Assembly (NCBI GenBank): GCA_039090855.1
Contig: CM077007.1
Span: forward strand, 15,177,515-15,241,514
Source of the DNA: Macrothele yani
Lineage: Eukaryota > Arthropoda > Arachnida > Araneae > Macrothelidae
Length of the DNA: 64,000 nt
Direction of reading: 5' to 3'
Shown here: piece by piece, positions 35,537 through 46,888 of the stretch
How positions within the stretch are numbered: the first letter of the stretch is position 1
How the letters are laid out: each line of letters starts with the position of its first letter
The notes under the pieces: generated by a model
Databases searched by the model: none
The model's input: the letters and a program-made list of their open reading frames with translations, nothing else
What the model was told of the DNA's origin: nothing
Translations under genes and position numbers: made by a program

Positions 35537-36580
35537 ACTAAAAGGGCTCTGACGACTGACAAATAGTGGCACAACTATACCGCCGGGATTAGAGGAAATG
35601 CTATCTCACACTCACCAACCCACTTGGCCAGCATGGTGAGTTAATCCCCCCCCCCCCCAAAGACAATTTCACAGCATAAATTTTGGCCCTCAGCCTCTGG
35701 CAGCTGGAATGTACCTGGCCAAGGCAGCAGCCAGTGTGACATGAAGGCAGAGGGTGCTAAGAATCACCAGACCAGACTAGGCTGCCATTCGATGCTGAAC
35801 TTGACTACATTTAATGGACGATCTCTGTCTTCTGATTCAAGGCTCCTTGAATTGGAGGAAGAACTACAAAGAATCAAGTGGGACATCGTCAGGCTAAGTG
35901 AGGTAAAGAGAAAAGGAGATCATATTGAATTGAAAAGCAGACATGTCTTCTACTATCATAGAACAGATACTGGCTGAATTAGTGGCGTTGGATTTATAAT
36001 AAACAAGAAACTGAAGGATAAAGTTTTAGAAATTGAAATTTCCTCGGACAGAGTGCGCGACTCTTTATCCAACTTTCAAAAAGATACCAGACTCAGATTA
36101 TTCAAGCTTATGCACCCACCACAAGTCATCCTTAGGAAGAAATTGAAGAATTTTACGAGGAAATTTGGCATCTAAATAACAAGGGCAAACAGCACTTGAA
36201 GATCATTATGGGAGATTTCAATACAAAAATAGGGCAACAGCATGAGAATGAAACTTCGGTAGAAAAATTCGGTCATGGCAACAGAAACCAGTGTGGAAAT
36301 ACTCTCGTAGAGTTTGCAGAGCCAGAAAGGTTTTTCATCATGAACTCCTTTTTCAAGAAAAAGCCTCATAGGAAATGGACATGGAGACATCCCAATGGGA
36401 AGACAAGTGAAATTGATTTTATTATGTGTAACAAGAAATTCGTCATCGAAGACTGCATTGTTCTTAACAAGTTCAACACAAGTAGTGACCAATGAATGAT
36501 GAGATGTAAAATGCACCTCAACACTAAACTGGAACGTGGCAAGCTCATAAATCAAACAAAATATATTGGCATGGACAATG
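35537..36580 (+). pseudogene. LINE family A, 5' part only (3'-deleted copy)
   Basis: It starts with GGGCTCTGACGACTGAC, the family A 5' end, and runs through the endonuclease (MKAEGAKN, LEEELQRIKWDIV, IIMGDFNTKIGQ, FFKKKPHRKWTWRHPNG) as far as N-T-S-S-D-Q. It then stops at about 36580, with no RT. Keeping the 5' end and losing the 3' end is the reverse of normal LINE truncation, so the rest was lost by later deletion. Frame breaks near 35977 and 36050 are also present. Confidence 0.85.
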
Positions 36581-36705
36581 CATTTGTTTGATTATGAGCT
36601 TGATGTTGTTTGTTTGATTATGAACTTGTTGTTTTTATGAGCTTGACATTTGTTTGATTATGAGCATGGATAATACATTTGTTTGATTATGATTTGGTTT
36701 CAATC
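36581..36705. repeat. Local repeats of an inverted piece of family A
   Basis: The unit TTTGTTTGATTATGAGC occurs about four times with variation. It is close to the reverse complement of AAGCTCATAAATCAAACAAA at 36539-36558, the last stretch of the broken family A copy. Confidence 0.7.
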
Positions 36706-37627
36706 TTTTACATATGATGTTTCAATTATGTTTGTACAAGAAGCTTTTTAGCTATTTAGAAATGAATAACATATTTATTATTTCAGAGATAAAATAAATT
36801 TATTATATAAGGAATAAATCTGTTGTGCAATATATTAATATTAAGTAAGATTTGAAGTGAACACATCAGAAAACTTTGAATGAAGTGATTGAAAATTATT
36901 ATTAAAACATGATAGCTGCTTATGGTATAAATCCAACCAACTGGTAAATGGTTATACTTTATAATCTGATTGCTTCTTTTGCTTGGTTAGTTTTGGTAGA
37001 AAAAGAATGAATAGATAGACAGGTACATGAGTATGTGAATATAATATCTATGCACAAGTGTAGGAAACAACAGTAAATACTAAGCAGTGGTTCCTAGTCT
37101 TTCTTGGATGTAACAAAAACAGTGTTTGATCATCAAGGAGGCAGAATGATAAATAAAACAGTAGCTATATGCTATATGTATATTCAGTCAAATGAATAAG
37201 TATACTGTAGTAAACAAAGCTGCAGATGAGTGGCAATGACTTTAGTTTCATATAATAAGATAAAAAAAGGTCAGGTGTTGCTTCAGTTAGTATTTTTTTG
37301 TATTTTTGGTTAACATTAAACTCATGTCACAATTATGTTTTCTGGCCTACATATGAGTATTTGTTCACAGAAATATGGCTTTGAATGGATGGGGATGGGA
37401 ACATAAAATTTGAAGATTCATATGAATGCTCTCATAGAGAATAATTGTGCTTGATAGAATAGACCTTAGATGGACATGACACCTAACTCTCCATTGGTTT
37501 TTTCATGATTTGTGATACTCATGGTAGTACTGTAAGTTTCAGTTGATGTTTATAATCAATGTCCAATGGTACACAAGGATGATGTGATATTTTTAGAAGC
37601 AAAGCCAGAGGTCATTTGCACATATTG
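36706..37627. other. Intron sequence, no recognised feature
   Basis: AT-rich; nothing coding and no clear repeat. Confidence 0.45.
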
Positions 37628-37675
37628 AGAGAGTTGTGGAAACCTTCATCCAGCAGTGGATTGATAATTGTTGAT
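37628..37675 (+). mobile_element. LINE family A, 3' tip
   Basis: GAAACCTTCATCCAGCAGTG and GATTGATAATTGTTGATGA match the last 45 bases of family A. This is an extremely short, 5'-truncated insertion or an old remnant. Confidence 0.7.
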
Positions 37676-37990
37676 GACATACACAAACACACATAGAGCT
37701 CAAAACTCTGGATCCTCAACAGTCCAAGGAATTCCTTTTTTATCCTGACCATAGGATTTGCTGTGTATAGGCATCTGTACATATGTACTGTTCACAATGT
37801 CTTATAAAAAAAAGTTTTTACAGAGTATGTTATTCACTTGGGGTTATGTAGTCTCCATGATCTGTACAAACTTGTGATTACAAGCTGAGCTTTCTCATTC
37901 TCAGAGATGAAGCAATCCTTCATAAGCAACTATATTTATTTTAGTTTCTTTAATTTCAGTTTCACTTTTTGTATTTCTTAATCTTTACAG

Positions 37991-38163
37991 GTAACGTTGA
38001 GTGTGAGTCTGTGACTTGCCCTCCTGTTACTTGTGAGAGGCCTGCATTTGTTCCTGGCCAGTGCTGTCCAAAATGTTCCGAATGTCGTCTTCATGGAAAA
38101 ACTTACAAGCATGGTGAAGTGTTTCATCCTCCTGCTGATCCTTGCTACAATTGCTCATGTGAA
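37991..38163 (+). CDS. VWC exon 7: closes one VWC domain and opens the next
   Basis: The acceptor is TCTTTACAG and the donor GTGAGA. The exon begins GNVECESVTCPPVTC and reaches FVPGQCCPKCSEC, finishing the domain from exon 6. It then starts a new one: RLHGKTYKHGEVF...DPCYNCSCE. Length is 173 bases, ending in phase 0. The arrangement second half plus first half means the intron falls inside each VWC domain in this part of the gene. Confidence 0.88.
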
Positions 38164-38579
38164 GTGAGAATTTTTGAAAAAAATTATGTATTTCATGTTT
38201 TACCTTCACATATCACTTTTTCTGGTTGATACTTTTCTTGTGATGAAAAGCAGAAACTTAAAATTTTGACACATTTAATTAATATCCTACTATTCTGACC
38301 ACATGGTTAATTATTGTAGATAAATATTATTACATGCAAATAGTTGTAGTATTTTTGTTTTATGTTTGATTGCTAATATGATTAGAGGCTACATGCAAAC
38401 ATTTTGAATTATTGCAATTTTTACCAAGTACTTTTATTATATTACTAGACACAGCCCACCAAAACTGATGGGTTTAAAATAGAATGAAATTTAATTAATT
38501 CAACAGCTCTTTAACAGCTATATTTCTGGTGAATGTGCACTTTTCATGTGTATAATACACATTGTCACCATCACTGACA

Positions 38580-39345
38580 GCTGAAAGAGAGAGATTAGTG
38601 AAGCCACTCTAAGCTTTTTTATGTTTTCAGGCAGATATTCAGTGACTGAAAATTATGTCAGCATGTGACATAATATGATGTAGCAGCTGTATGATGTAGG
38701 GTGGTAATATGCTTGATGTTATTATTATCAGTGGTTATAATTAAATAAAATAAATGGTATATATTTTAGGGGGTTTGACTTTCTTTGAGGAACTAACCTC
38801 TGAATCTCAAAGAGCAGCTTAGTGATATGTATGTATATATTATTAAGTGATTGTATCCACAGTGAATAAATGTACACATAAATAAAAAAAAATACAGGAA
38901 AATATGAGTTAGCTTTGTGTCAAATCATTTTAAATATTCAGTTCTACTGTGAGTGACTGAGTTGTACTTTCAAAATAATATTATTAAAAACACATGGTAA
39001 GCCTTAATTCAGCATATTCATTGACCCCACCCTCCCCCCATGTTCAGCTACAAAAGTAGTAAAAGGAAATACATCACTTAAGTATTTATAAATCCATGTT
39101 TTTGTTTCCCAAAGGTTGTTTATGAGCACCAAAATAATGTTTAACATTTTCCTTTTTGTGTTTCTAAGCAGTTGTTTAAACGACTTTGATCATGTGAGGT
39201 AATGCAGCCACTGCACAATTTTGTTCAGGTGTTTGTTTTTCACTAATGGCAGCTGTGAAAAACTCATTTTCATTGCTACAGCAACAAAATACAATATTTA
39301 CACACAGAATTACGATGGAAATTATATAATGAGAATAGTTCAACA
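38580..39345. repeat. Intronic repeat, partner of 56050-56800
   Basis: Order and spelling of many blocks agree with the downstream segment: CATGTGACATAA, TATTATCA-GGTT, TACAGGAAAA-ATGAGTTAGC, ATATTCAGTTCT, AAGTATTTATA-ATCCATGT, TTTATGAGCA, and GGCTTTCATTGCTA or its variant followed by AACAAAA-ACAATATTTACA. The family B tail at 38762-38835 lies inside this copy only. Confidence 0.65.
38762..38835 (+). mobile_element. LINE family B, 3' tip fragment
   Basis: CTAACCTCTGAATCTCAAAG and AGTGATATGTATGTATAT identify the 3' end of family B. Confidence 0.7.
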
Positions 39346-40572
39346 AATTACATATGGAATCATCGTGCATGATATGATATTTACGGAATGTAGAAAATTA
39401 ATATGATTCCGTTAGCACAACTGTAATTTTGATATTGAATTTATCTTCATAAAATGAAATCTGTATGTTACCTTAATAACAATCATTCATTATCTTCATT
39501 ATTATCGTATCAGTCCTGTGTACCATACAGCATTCATGCATGTATTTGGCATCAGTTACTTAAAAGTAAAATGAAATTTAATTAAAAAGATGTTAATAAT
39601 ATGAGAGATCACAAAAGTTCCTTGGAAATACTGTATTAAAATGGAGTGTTCTATTTATGGAATTTACTGGGAAAGATTTAGTTTTCACATATTTGCCGAG
39701 TCTTTGAACTGAATACTAATCCTCCTTCAGGATTATCTCATCAAAGTTGGTATGGCCATATGGTTGTTTATAACCAACCTCTCTGATCATTTACCCTTTT
39801 CCTTCTCTTCTCTCAATTCCATCCCTCTTTCAGTCTTTGTTTATTTAAAAAGTACCTTTGATATGTCAGAATTTCTAGATAATCTTTCTCCATTTTATTG
39901 CCTGTTTCTTGTATATTCTTTATTCATTTACGTTCTGACATTCATTAGTTACCTACATGCCTCTCCCATGTAACTGAGATCAAGTCATATATACATACAT
40001 ATATAATCACACAATGACTGGCTTCCATCAGTCTTTCAGAACAGAACATTTCCTGTGCTGCCTTGATGATTCTATGTAACCAAAAGACATATGTCCATGC
40101 AATGTGCTTGATTAATTCTCAATTAATTACACTGTCTAGGGCAAATGTCATCTCTTAGTTCATAATCACCCATAGTCGTGCTATTCCTTGCACTGACATC
40201 TTTGACAACAATTGTGTCATGTGTTCTTGTGTCTGAATTGTCATTCAAAAGGCCTTCAAAATATTTACATTATCTTTTCAGTGTGTTCTTCTATGATACA
40301 AAATGCTGCCCATATGTGTCAAGTAAACCATGGGTTTTCCACCAGTTCTCATGTATTTAATGACTCCAAAACATTTTTGGTACAATTTGGAGTTCTAAGT
40401 AGCTTCCCAAATCTACAGGTGCCTTCCTATTTAAGCATCCCTAACACATTACTTTACCTTTTGTTGAGCCCTTTTATAAACATCTTTCCTATTAACTTGT
40501 GACAAATTATATAAGGATGTCAAAAACGAAACGTAATAGTTTTTTTAAGTAAAAATGTGTCAAATCAAAACT
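39346..40572. other. Intron sequence, no recognised feature
   Basis: AT-rich with no transposon signature I could support. Confidence 0.45.
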
Positions 40573-40992
40573 AATTAAACAAATAATCTCGTAAGAATAT
40601 GTGCATAACTCACCTTCTACTTGATTTATTCATTTTCCCACATTTATAGCACATTACTTTCTTCGACTGTCCATTCGTTTTTCAAAACATAATAAATTAA
40701 CAAGTTAGTATTTACAAAAGAATTGATTAAATAGGAGTTTGCTGAAAAAAGTTATTTAAAAAAAAGGCTAACTATTAGTCCCTGATTATAAAATTAATAA
40801 AAACATAAAAATTATCAATCAAAATTGATCAAGTATATATATACTAATTAATGCACGAAAGCCTGTCTCTTCCCGATAGCATAAAAATGAACAGACAATT
40901 GGAGGAAGTAATGTGCTATAAATATGGGAAAATGAATTGATCAAGAAGAAGGCAAGTTATGCTCATATTCTTATGAGATTATTTGTTCAATT
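40573..40992. repeat. MITE with about 110-base inverted terminal repeats
   Basis: AATTAAACAAATAATCTCGT at the left pairs with the reversed right end ATGAGATTATTTGTTCAATT, and CATTTATAGCACATTACTT pairs with AAGTAATGTGCTATAAAT. The centre, about 200 bases, is AT-rich with no coding sequence. Confidence 0.78.
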
Positions 40993-41191
40993 ACTCCACA
41001 AAAAGTTTTTTTCCTCTTGCCAGCTTCACCGACATCAACTTTACACTGAGGGATCTTTATTTTGTTAACTTTACACATTGTTTAATCATGTTCCCCTTGC
41101 AGCCTTTACAAAATATCTGTTCGACATATTCTGTTCAATGTTTTCAGATTTGCTATAACCTTCAGTAATTTGCTTTTGGAAATTCAACTTC

Positions 41192-41370
41192 ACTATGGGC
41201 TAGCTACCTTACCTATGTAAGAAGTTATTCACAGCATTTAATACAACTATGGGTTAAGCTAATCTACCTTACTTAAGAAAGGAGTTATTTACAACATATA
41301 ATAGAGCTATAAGCTGAACTACCTTTTACTTATGCTAGGAGTTATTTACCACATATAATAGAGCTCTGGG
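41192..41370. repeat. Three imperfect tandem units of about 60 bases
   Basis: Each unit carries a form of CTATGGGCTAGCTACCTTAC followed by AGGAGTTATTTACAACATATA and ATAGAG. The three differ by small changes and indels. Confidence 0.65.
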
Positions 41371-42128
41371 CTGTTGTTCAGAGGGGAGAATGAAAACTTA
41401 TTTGGAGGATTATAAATCAGCAAGTATAAAAACACATATAACTTGATGAGACAGATGCATAAGAGAAAACGGTCACGAAATGATACCTGGATTGTCTTAA
41501 AATCATTTATCATCAACAGGACATTGTAAACAGAGTATTAAAAGAATTACTTGCAGTTGAGAAAAAGCACTCTGTTGCCAATGATGTGAGTTGGTTGCTG
41601 TTGGAAGAATGGCCCTAGTGGTTAGTCATAACAATTGCAGTGATAGTGAATTGTAGTAATAATGGTTTGGTGAAATGGAAGAATTTTACTTGAAAGTTTT
41701 CCGTAAAAATCATTACTCAAGCAGGAAAAAAAAAAAAAAAAAGACATACAGATTCTGGAAGATGGTTCTTTATGCACCCACTTAGACTTTTAATAATGGT
41801 TCACTCTATCTCTGGAACTAAAGACAGTCAGCTAAATTTTAATTAATTCTTAAAATGCGGTAGTTCATTATAGAGAAGCCTAATGTGTTTTCAATCTCTA
41901 ACCAGTCCAGCTCTTAAAAGAATTCAGGACCTTGAGCATTTAGTTTTTTTCTATTTCTGATAGACTATTGCTAGCTCTCATAATTAATGCTGTTATTCAC
42001 TTTGCAACTTCATTTATATGCTTAATCTATTTTTATTGTTATGTACTTGTAATTTTGTTGTCTGTTTTTAATGAAACCCATATAACTTCTGCCAGTTGTG
42101 TTATGTACTATTTTTTGGAATTCTTTAG
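41371..42128. other. Intron sequence before VWC exon 8
   Basis: AT-rich, with an A run at about 41728-41745. No coding signal. Confidence 0.45.
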
Positions 42129-42225
42129 ATGGGTGTCTTACACTGCCGTAAAATTGAAGAATTTTGCAATGCTCAGTGCTCACATCCCACCAAAATAAAT
42201 GGCCAGTGTTGTCCAGTATGTGATG
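42129..42225 (+). CDS. VWC exon 8: second half of a VWC domain
   Basis: The acceptor is GGAATTCTTTAG and the donor GTAAGT. In frame 0 it reads MGVLHCRKIEEFC...CSHPTKINGQCCPVCD, closing the domain opened at the end of exon 7. It has 97 bases, and its last G joins GA of exon 9 to give Gly. A mariner remnant begins only about 115 bases downstream. Confidence 0.86.
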
Positions 42226-42341
42226 GTAAGTGCAAAACAACTAACATAGCTTCTGTTAAATATTGGTTAACAATCAAGCTGTTTTGGACCAAAGCAATTC
42301 ATACCTTATAATTAACAGAGTAGCTTTAAGTGTAAGATTTA

Positions 42342-43260
42342 TTGGGTGTGTGCATAAGGTCTACCCATTTTTGTAGGTTACAGAGAAAGGAGGGGAACAC
42401 AACAAATAACGCCTAGGATTTCACATAATTGCCATCATTATGTATGATCTCTTGCCATCTGTCTATGAGTAGGTGAATCCCACGCCACAAAAACTCCTGT
42501 GTTTCAGAGTAAAAAAAGTCATGTAATGCTGTTTTCACATCATCGAAGGTTTGGAGAGCGAAGGCGTTCTGTAACGATAAAAAAGGTGGTAGTTTGTAGG
42601 CGCCAGGTCGGAGGAATATGCTGGGTGAGGTAACACTTCCCTAACCAAAGTCCAGTAATTTTTGCCGAGTGATTAAAGCACCATGTCTGGCATTATCATG
42701 ATGAAGGATCACACCTTTACAACTGACAAGTGCTGGCCACTTTGATGTCAGTTGTTCTCGTAATATATCCAACTGTTGGCAGTAGAGGTCAGCATTTATC
42801 GTTTGGTTAGGTGCCAACAGCTCCCAGTGGATTACTTCCTGGACATCTCACCAAACATCCAATGAAATCTTTTTGGGATGCAGTCCTCCTTTTGAGGTTG
42901 ATGGAGCTGGCTCCGCACCTTGGTACACAGTCCATCGACGCTTTACATTACAGTACAGTACCCATTTCTCATCACCTGTTACAATTCATCCCCAAAACAG
43001 TTCATTTCTGTGACAAGAAACCAAAGAAACGCAGGTATGGATTCTCTCCTCTCATTGCTTTGCAGAAAGCTGGTGCGGAACTCAGGTGTCGAACTTGGTG
43101 ATGAACTCAAGCACATGCATCCATCTTTCAACTGTTGTTCTGTGTACCAACAATGTTTCTGCTAATTCCTGAACAGTTGTCACCTGCAGTTCCTTGGTCG
43201 TTCTTTGTGCTGATTCATTGTCCTTATTATGTAATGCTCTCGTGTTTGTTATATTCTTGG
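42342..43260 (-). pseudogene. Mariner-family transposase fragment
   Basis: On the minus strand, stop-interrupted pieces line up with mariner transposase: an HTH part TTVQELAETLLVHRTTVERW (about 43150), IVTGDEKWVLY with the first catalytic Asp (about 42980), LHPKKISLDVW, NADLYCQQLDILREQ, GVILHHDNARHG with the second Asp (about 42710), YSSDLAPTNYHLF, and FLWRGIHLLIDRWQEIIHND. The third catalytic Asp of the D34D motif is Asn here. The 3' end after TA at 42340 keeps an apparent TIR (TTGGGTGTGTGCATAAG); no partner is found upstream, so the N-terminal end is lost. Confidence 0.85.
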
Positions 43261-43309
43261 TGGTGCCATCTGATGTCTCTATCGGATATTACAATTTGAT
43301 CCTTAGTTT

Positions 43310-44060
43310 CTTTTTTTATTGGTAATGAATTTTTTCCATTGTAATGGTATTTCATTAGGTTGATTTATATTGCAGTGTGTATTTCCGGTTTTTTTAGTAA
43401 TTACTGACTCTGTAATTCTGATTTCTTTTTCTGTTTGATGTGATTTTAAATGTTAAATATTTTCGAAATTAGGTTCTTTTTTATTTTGTATACAATAATG
43501 AACCAATGCAGTTTTTTCCTCTTTTTGATTCCAGTTCATTATGTGTTGGTTCAACCTGGTTTTTAACTGTTTTTTTGTCCTTTCTTTATAGGTTATTTTT
43601 TTATCTTTGTTATTAGTCTTTTTTATTGGTATGTCGTACACTCCTGATTTTTCCATTAAATGTACTTGATTATTGTTTTTTATTAATATATCTCTTTGTG
43701 TCTTTACCAATATTCCGATGTTTTTTTTGGTGACTTTTGCAAATTCGTTCAGTAGTATGGGATAGTCCTCTAATATAAGGAAAACTCCCGCAGTATTTAT
43801 TTTCTTCCTTTTTTGGTCTTTGATTCTTATGTTTTATATCATAAATAATTTTCTGAGATAATTTTTTATTATATCCAAATCTTTTTATCATTTTTTTCAT
43901 CCATGTTAGTTCGTTATATTTATTGATGCTAGAATGGGTAAAAGCTCTTTTTATTAAATTTCCTGCTGTTTTATGTGCCCATGGAGGGTTAGAATTCTTC
44001 AGAATTATTAATGGTATATATGTGGGCTTCCTGTAGACATGGTAATCAATTTTACTGTTT
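43310..44060 (-). pseudogene. Penelope-like element, C-terminal fragment
   Basis: Two open stretches in sequence resemble the end of Penelope-type reverse transcriptase and its GIY-YIG endonuclease. On the minus strand, HVYRKPTYIPLI (about 44030), the SFPYIRGLSHTTERICK motif (about 43780), and then KSGVYDIPIKK with LKTRLNQH in the next frame (43500-43640). In this class RT is fused to a GIY-YIG nuclease. Core RT motifs are missing and there is a frameshift between the two parts. Confidence 0.72.
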
Positions 44061-45012
44061 CTTTTAATATAAAGGACACAAGAGCATTATGTAATAATGA
44101 CAATGAATTAGCCCAAGAGGGGAGGGGCTGATTGAAGAAAACCCTAAGGAACTGTGGGTGACAACCCATAGCAGTTGTTCCAAACTCTGAAGATGGGCAT
44201 ACGAGCCTGAAACACATGTCAGTTACATGAGTGTCCTTTGACACAACACATGAGTCCGGGGAATGGCCCGAGGTTCTTAATGCTTTTAAACTGCGAGTTT
44301 GAAAGTTCGTCATCTTATAGCTTTTAGACTTTTTCGTGCTTCATCATGGCTTTGAACCAAAATCACCATTTTAAAACCTTACTTACCTGGTGACATACAA
44401 GTCCTCAGGTAGTGCCGCAGTCAAGGACATGAGCACCTGTAAAGAAATTTGCATATTCTTCAGTGTATATGTAATATGTCAACAACGTTTTTTGTGACTG
44501 AAAACATTTTACATGTACTTCAAGAAGAAAATAATAAAAGACAAGAACCATCAATAACTTGTGAGTACTGATTTTATTTTATTTTACAATAGTATTTCTT
44601 TGAGAATGTAAGCAGTTTCTTCGGCTATCCAGAATATAATGTGTCATAGCAATTTTAAGTCTTTCACTAATGTGAAGATAATGGATATGGTTGTGAGCAA
44701 CACGTTGAAGTGAAATAATTTCTATAAAAAAGGAATTTATAACAGCATAAAGTATGGCATTTTCACATGTAACAAAGATGGGAGGAGGGGATTCAATGTT
44801 GTTTTACAATCCCTTGAAAATATGGGATTTGATTACTTTATGATAGCAATGCAAGTGGCATATGTAAGTGATGAAGATGCCAACCTGATTTTGGCATTAA
44901 GATATTTTCATTTAATTTGTGCCTCCCAACTACAGAACAGCTACATGGGAACACAATTTGTGAAGGCATCTGAAACATAAAAAGCAACAATGATCCTACT
45001 TATAAATGTTAT
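44061..45012. other. Intron sequence, no confirmed feature
   Basis: The minus-strand open frame at 44008-44313 continues the Penelope neighbourhood but shows no recognisable domain; it may be the untranslated part of that element. The rest is AT-rich. Confidence 0.4.
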
Positions 45013-45784
45013 AAATGCAATCAATGATCCTACTTACATATGCAAAGCAACCCATTGTTTCGATTCTTACATTTCCGGCATGTAGAATTTGCTCAATTAT
45101 CATCTTTCTGGAGTGAGGATCGATGTCTCATCTTATTCTTATTCAGTATTAACACTTGAATCACCAAAACAATGTAATCTCTTGTTAACCTCAAAAACGT
45201 ACAAGCTGTAATGAGCTGAATGAACTAACTTTTCACAAATTAGTACCAACAAAATTCACATACCTAAATAATGCAATGAAACCTCAAAAATGTCAACTTA
45301 AAAACTTATGTTCAAAGGTAAAAAAGTAATGCTTTCGGATAAGCAGTTAATATCGTGAAAGTTCATTTGAAGGCATAACTTTTTACCAAAGTTTTATAGA
45401 AGTCATAACTTATTTTCAAAGGCTTTTGGAGGGGCAGTTAATATTGTGAAAGTTCATTCGAAGGCATAACTTTTTTACCTTTGAACGTAAGTTTTTAAGT
45501 TGACATTTTTGAGGTTTTATTGCATTATTGAGGTATGTGAGTTTTGTTGGTACTAATTTGTGAAAAGTTAGTTCATTCAGCTCATTACAACTTGTACATT
45601 TTTGAGGTTAACAAGAGATTACATTGTTTTGGTGATTCAAGTGTTAATACTGAATAAGAATAAGATAAGACGTCAATCCTCTCTCCAGCAAGATGATAAT
45701 TGAGCAAATTCTACATGCCGGAAATGTAAGAATTGGAACAATGGGCTGTTTTGCATATGTAAGTAGGATCATTGGTTGCATTTG
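45013..45784. repeat. Foldback element, about 770 bases
   Basis: The arms are about 330-380 bases each. The left has AATGATCCTACTTACATATG, TTCTTACATTTCCGGCATGT and GTAATCTCTTGTTAACCTCA; the right has their reverse complements in mirrored order (TGAGGTTAACAAGAGATTAC, ACATGCCGGAAATGTAAGAA, CATATGTAAGTAGGATCATT). The centre, about 45330-45470, itself has a diverged direct pair around GTTAATAT-GTGAAAGTTCATT. No coding sequence. Confidence 0.85.
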
Positions 45785-46550
45785 TTTAGAAAAAACGGAG
45801 ATACTACTTTAATTCAATGTTTCCATTAATAGAAGAGCATACAGTTTTGTGACTTTTCTTGTTGCTGGCTTACTGACTTGTACAACATGTAAGGCCAAAA
45901 AGAAATATGTATTTTATCTTCCCTAACACAAAATAAGATATGGATTAAATTTCACATCACCGTATAAATTCATGCTGTATGATTTCTTTTATTTTTATTG
46001 TATTTTTGACTGGAGGATTACATTTTATATATCAGCTAATTTTAAAGCAAACTACATCTTTATCAAGTTTAATATATATTACTACTCTTGATTAAAAATC
46101 CATTACTTTTGAAAAACAAGAAACATTAGAAAGTTAAATTTATTGGATTTACTCAAGAGATTTTTAAGTTTCCTTAGTTGAAGAATTCACTTACTTCTTC
46201 TGTGAGTATTTTATTTTCTTCCAGATGTTTCTGCCCTTTAGGTGATTATCAATATCATCCTTTTTTACCCCCACTCCCAACTAAGTATTTTATCAATGCT
46301 TTGACAGCAGGTGAGTATCAAGGCCTGTTGTCAATGCATTCACAACAGGTCTAAAGGCCAGAAATGTCTGAAAGAAAAGAAAATACTCAGAGGAGGAGAA
46401 GTAAGTTCATTCTTCAACAAAAGAAAAAAAAATCAGAAACAGTGTTTTGAAATAAAACTAGAGATACATATGAGTTAGTTCATATCTAATTTTTTGTGTT
46501 TTATTTCTGTGTACTGAACTTTTGAAAGAAAGTGTAATGCCAATTTCTAG
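45785..46550. other. Intron before VWC exon 9, no recognised repeat
   Basis: AT-rich; a small imperfect palindrome around the CTTTAGG/CCTAAAGG-like stretch at 46230-46370. Nothing coding. Confidence 0.45.
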
Positions 46551-46636
46551 GATGCCAGTATGAAAGGAACTCTTATCAAAATGGAGAAAATTTCAAACCA
46601 AATCCAGATGATGCATGTCAAGAGTGTGAATGCATA
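46551..46636 (+). CDS. VWC exon 9: first half of a VWC domain
   Basis: The acceptor is GCCAATTTCTAG and the donor GTGAGT. It reads G-CQYERNSYQNGENFKPNPDD, then A-C-Q-E-C-E-C-I, and ends in phase 0 after 86 bases. It closely resembles exon 6 (CQYEGKIYQNRGE), suggesting that the two repeats arose by internal duplication. A Tc1 element lies about 250 bases downstream. Confidence 0.85.
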
Positions 46637-46888
46637 GTGAGTACACTCCAGTATATCTCATTTTCCAAAACGACAAAGTACTTTTAATTTATAGTAAAAT
46701 TTATATTTGGTATGTAGTCAGTCATGTTTGCAATGTATGTGAAAATAATTTTTGAAGCAATTTCAGAGATTTCTCAGTGATTTATCACTCTTAGTTTAAT
46801 GACTAGCCTTTTTATTCCCCATTTCAGCATTTTTATGCCTTTATTACAAAAGCAGTTAATTTGTTTTGCCCTTCATTGTGTTTTTTTA

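Noticed and set aside
44008..44313. 101-codon minus-strand open frame next to the Penelope fragment
   Set aside because: No recognisable domain; the Penelope-like coding similarity is in a different frame over the overlapping part. It may be untranslated element sequence.
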